A stretch of DNA of 64,000 bases, from NCBI GenBank assembly GCA_014896375.1, contig JADBKN010000021.1, positions 18,933 through 82,932 on the forward strand, read 5' to 3'. Positions 63,935 through 64,000 of the stretch are shown here, piece by piece (position 1 is the first letter of the stretch; each line of letters begins with the position of its first letter). The position numbers were made by a program, and so were the translations under genes. This stretch comes from Bacillota bacterium. GTDB lineage: Bacteria > Bacillota > Sulfobacillia > RBS10-35 > Bu92. Below the pieces are notes generated by a model that was not told the origin of the DNA, did no database searches, and worked only from the letters and a program-made list of their open reading frames with translations.

Positions 63935-64000
63935 CGGGATGTGGCCCAGCTTGGCAGGGCGCCGCGTTCGGGACGCGGAGGTCGCGAGTTCAAATCTCGC
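63935..64000 (+). tRNA. tRNA-Pro (anticodon CGG), cut by the window end
   Basis: Cloverleaf parts are visible: 7-nt acceptor strand CGGGATG, D arm GCCC/GGGC, anticodon stem CCGCG/CGCGG with loop TTCGGGA (anticodon CGG, reading CCG codons), variable loop AGGTC and T arm GCGAG-TTCAAAT-CTCGC. The 3' acceptor strand lies past base 64000. It is not a selenocysteine tRNA despite being near selB. Confidence 0.92.

Noticed and set aside
63935..64000. Possible selenocysteine tRNA next to selB
   Set aside because: The anticodon is CGG and arm lengths are standard; it is a proline tRNA.

Overview
The window is very GC-rich chromosomal DNA, packed with short-gap or overlapping genes, and it follows the Bacillota (Firmicutes) core gene order almost exactly. 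Read on the minus strand from right to left it runs fapR-plsX-fabH-fabD-fabG-acpP-fabF-rnc-smc-ftsY-ylxM-ffh-rpsP-khpA-rimM-trmD-rplS-lepB-rbgA-rnhB-yraN, then dprA-topA-trmFO-xerC-hslV-hslU and one long flagellar operon (flgB to fliA). This order, a spoVS gene, a FapR regulator and many GTG/TTG starts point to a high-GC, probably spore-forming and flagellated member of a deep Bacillota lineage (Symbiobacterium/Thermaerobacter/Limnochordia-like). The species cannot be named from this sequence alone.

Layout by coordinate. 1-21.6 kb: flagellar operon on the minus strand (flgB, flgC, fliE-K, a TIGR02530-type gene, flgE, fliL, fliM, fliN, fliO-R, flhB, flhA, flhF, flhG-PilZ, fliA and a small membrane protein). 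21.6-21.9 kb: operon leader. 21.9-28.3 kb: hslUV, xerC, trmFO, topA. 28.5-30.9 kb: a plus-strand pair (class II aldolase-like protein and zinc dehydrogenase) sitting inside the normally contiguous dprA-topA block. 30.9-38.5 kb: dprA, two ABC exporters, a small membrane protein, comM on the opposite strand, an A-type Fe-S protein, yraN. 38.5-51.3 kb: rnhB, rbgA, lepB, ribosomal/tRNA modification genes, SRP genes, smc, spoVS, rnc. 51.3-57.2 kb: fatty-acid synthesis under FapR. 57.3-64 kb: a cation transporter, secDF, an HD-domain protein, selB and, on the plus strand, the start of a proline tRNA with a perfect consensus promoter.

The most interesting biology is cyclic-di-GMP control of the flagellar operon at two levels. 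The leader before flgB carries a clear GEMM-I (c-di-GMP-I) riboswitch aptamer followed at once by an intrinsic terminator. Near the other end of the same operon, FlhG is fused in one reading frame to a YcgR-type PilZN-PilZ module with both c-di-GMP-binding motifs intact. In step with this, FlhF has lost the G2 and G3 residues of its GTPase site and FlhG has lost the N-terminal DQAxxLR helix that normally activates FlhF. The operon also lacks flgD, cheY and the cheBAWCD block, and codY is absent from its usual place before flgB.

Other regulatory structure can be read directly: consensus promoters for topA, secDF and the tRNA; an extended -10 promoter for rplS; a FapR-like operator at fapR; attenuator-like terminators after acpP, after spoVS and in the secD leader; strong hairpins on both sides of flgE; and a hairpin that masks the ribosome binding site of the last gene of the flagellar operon.
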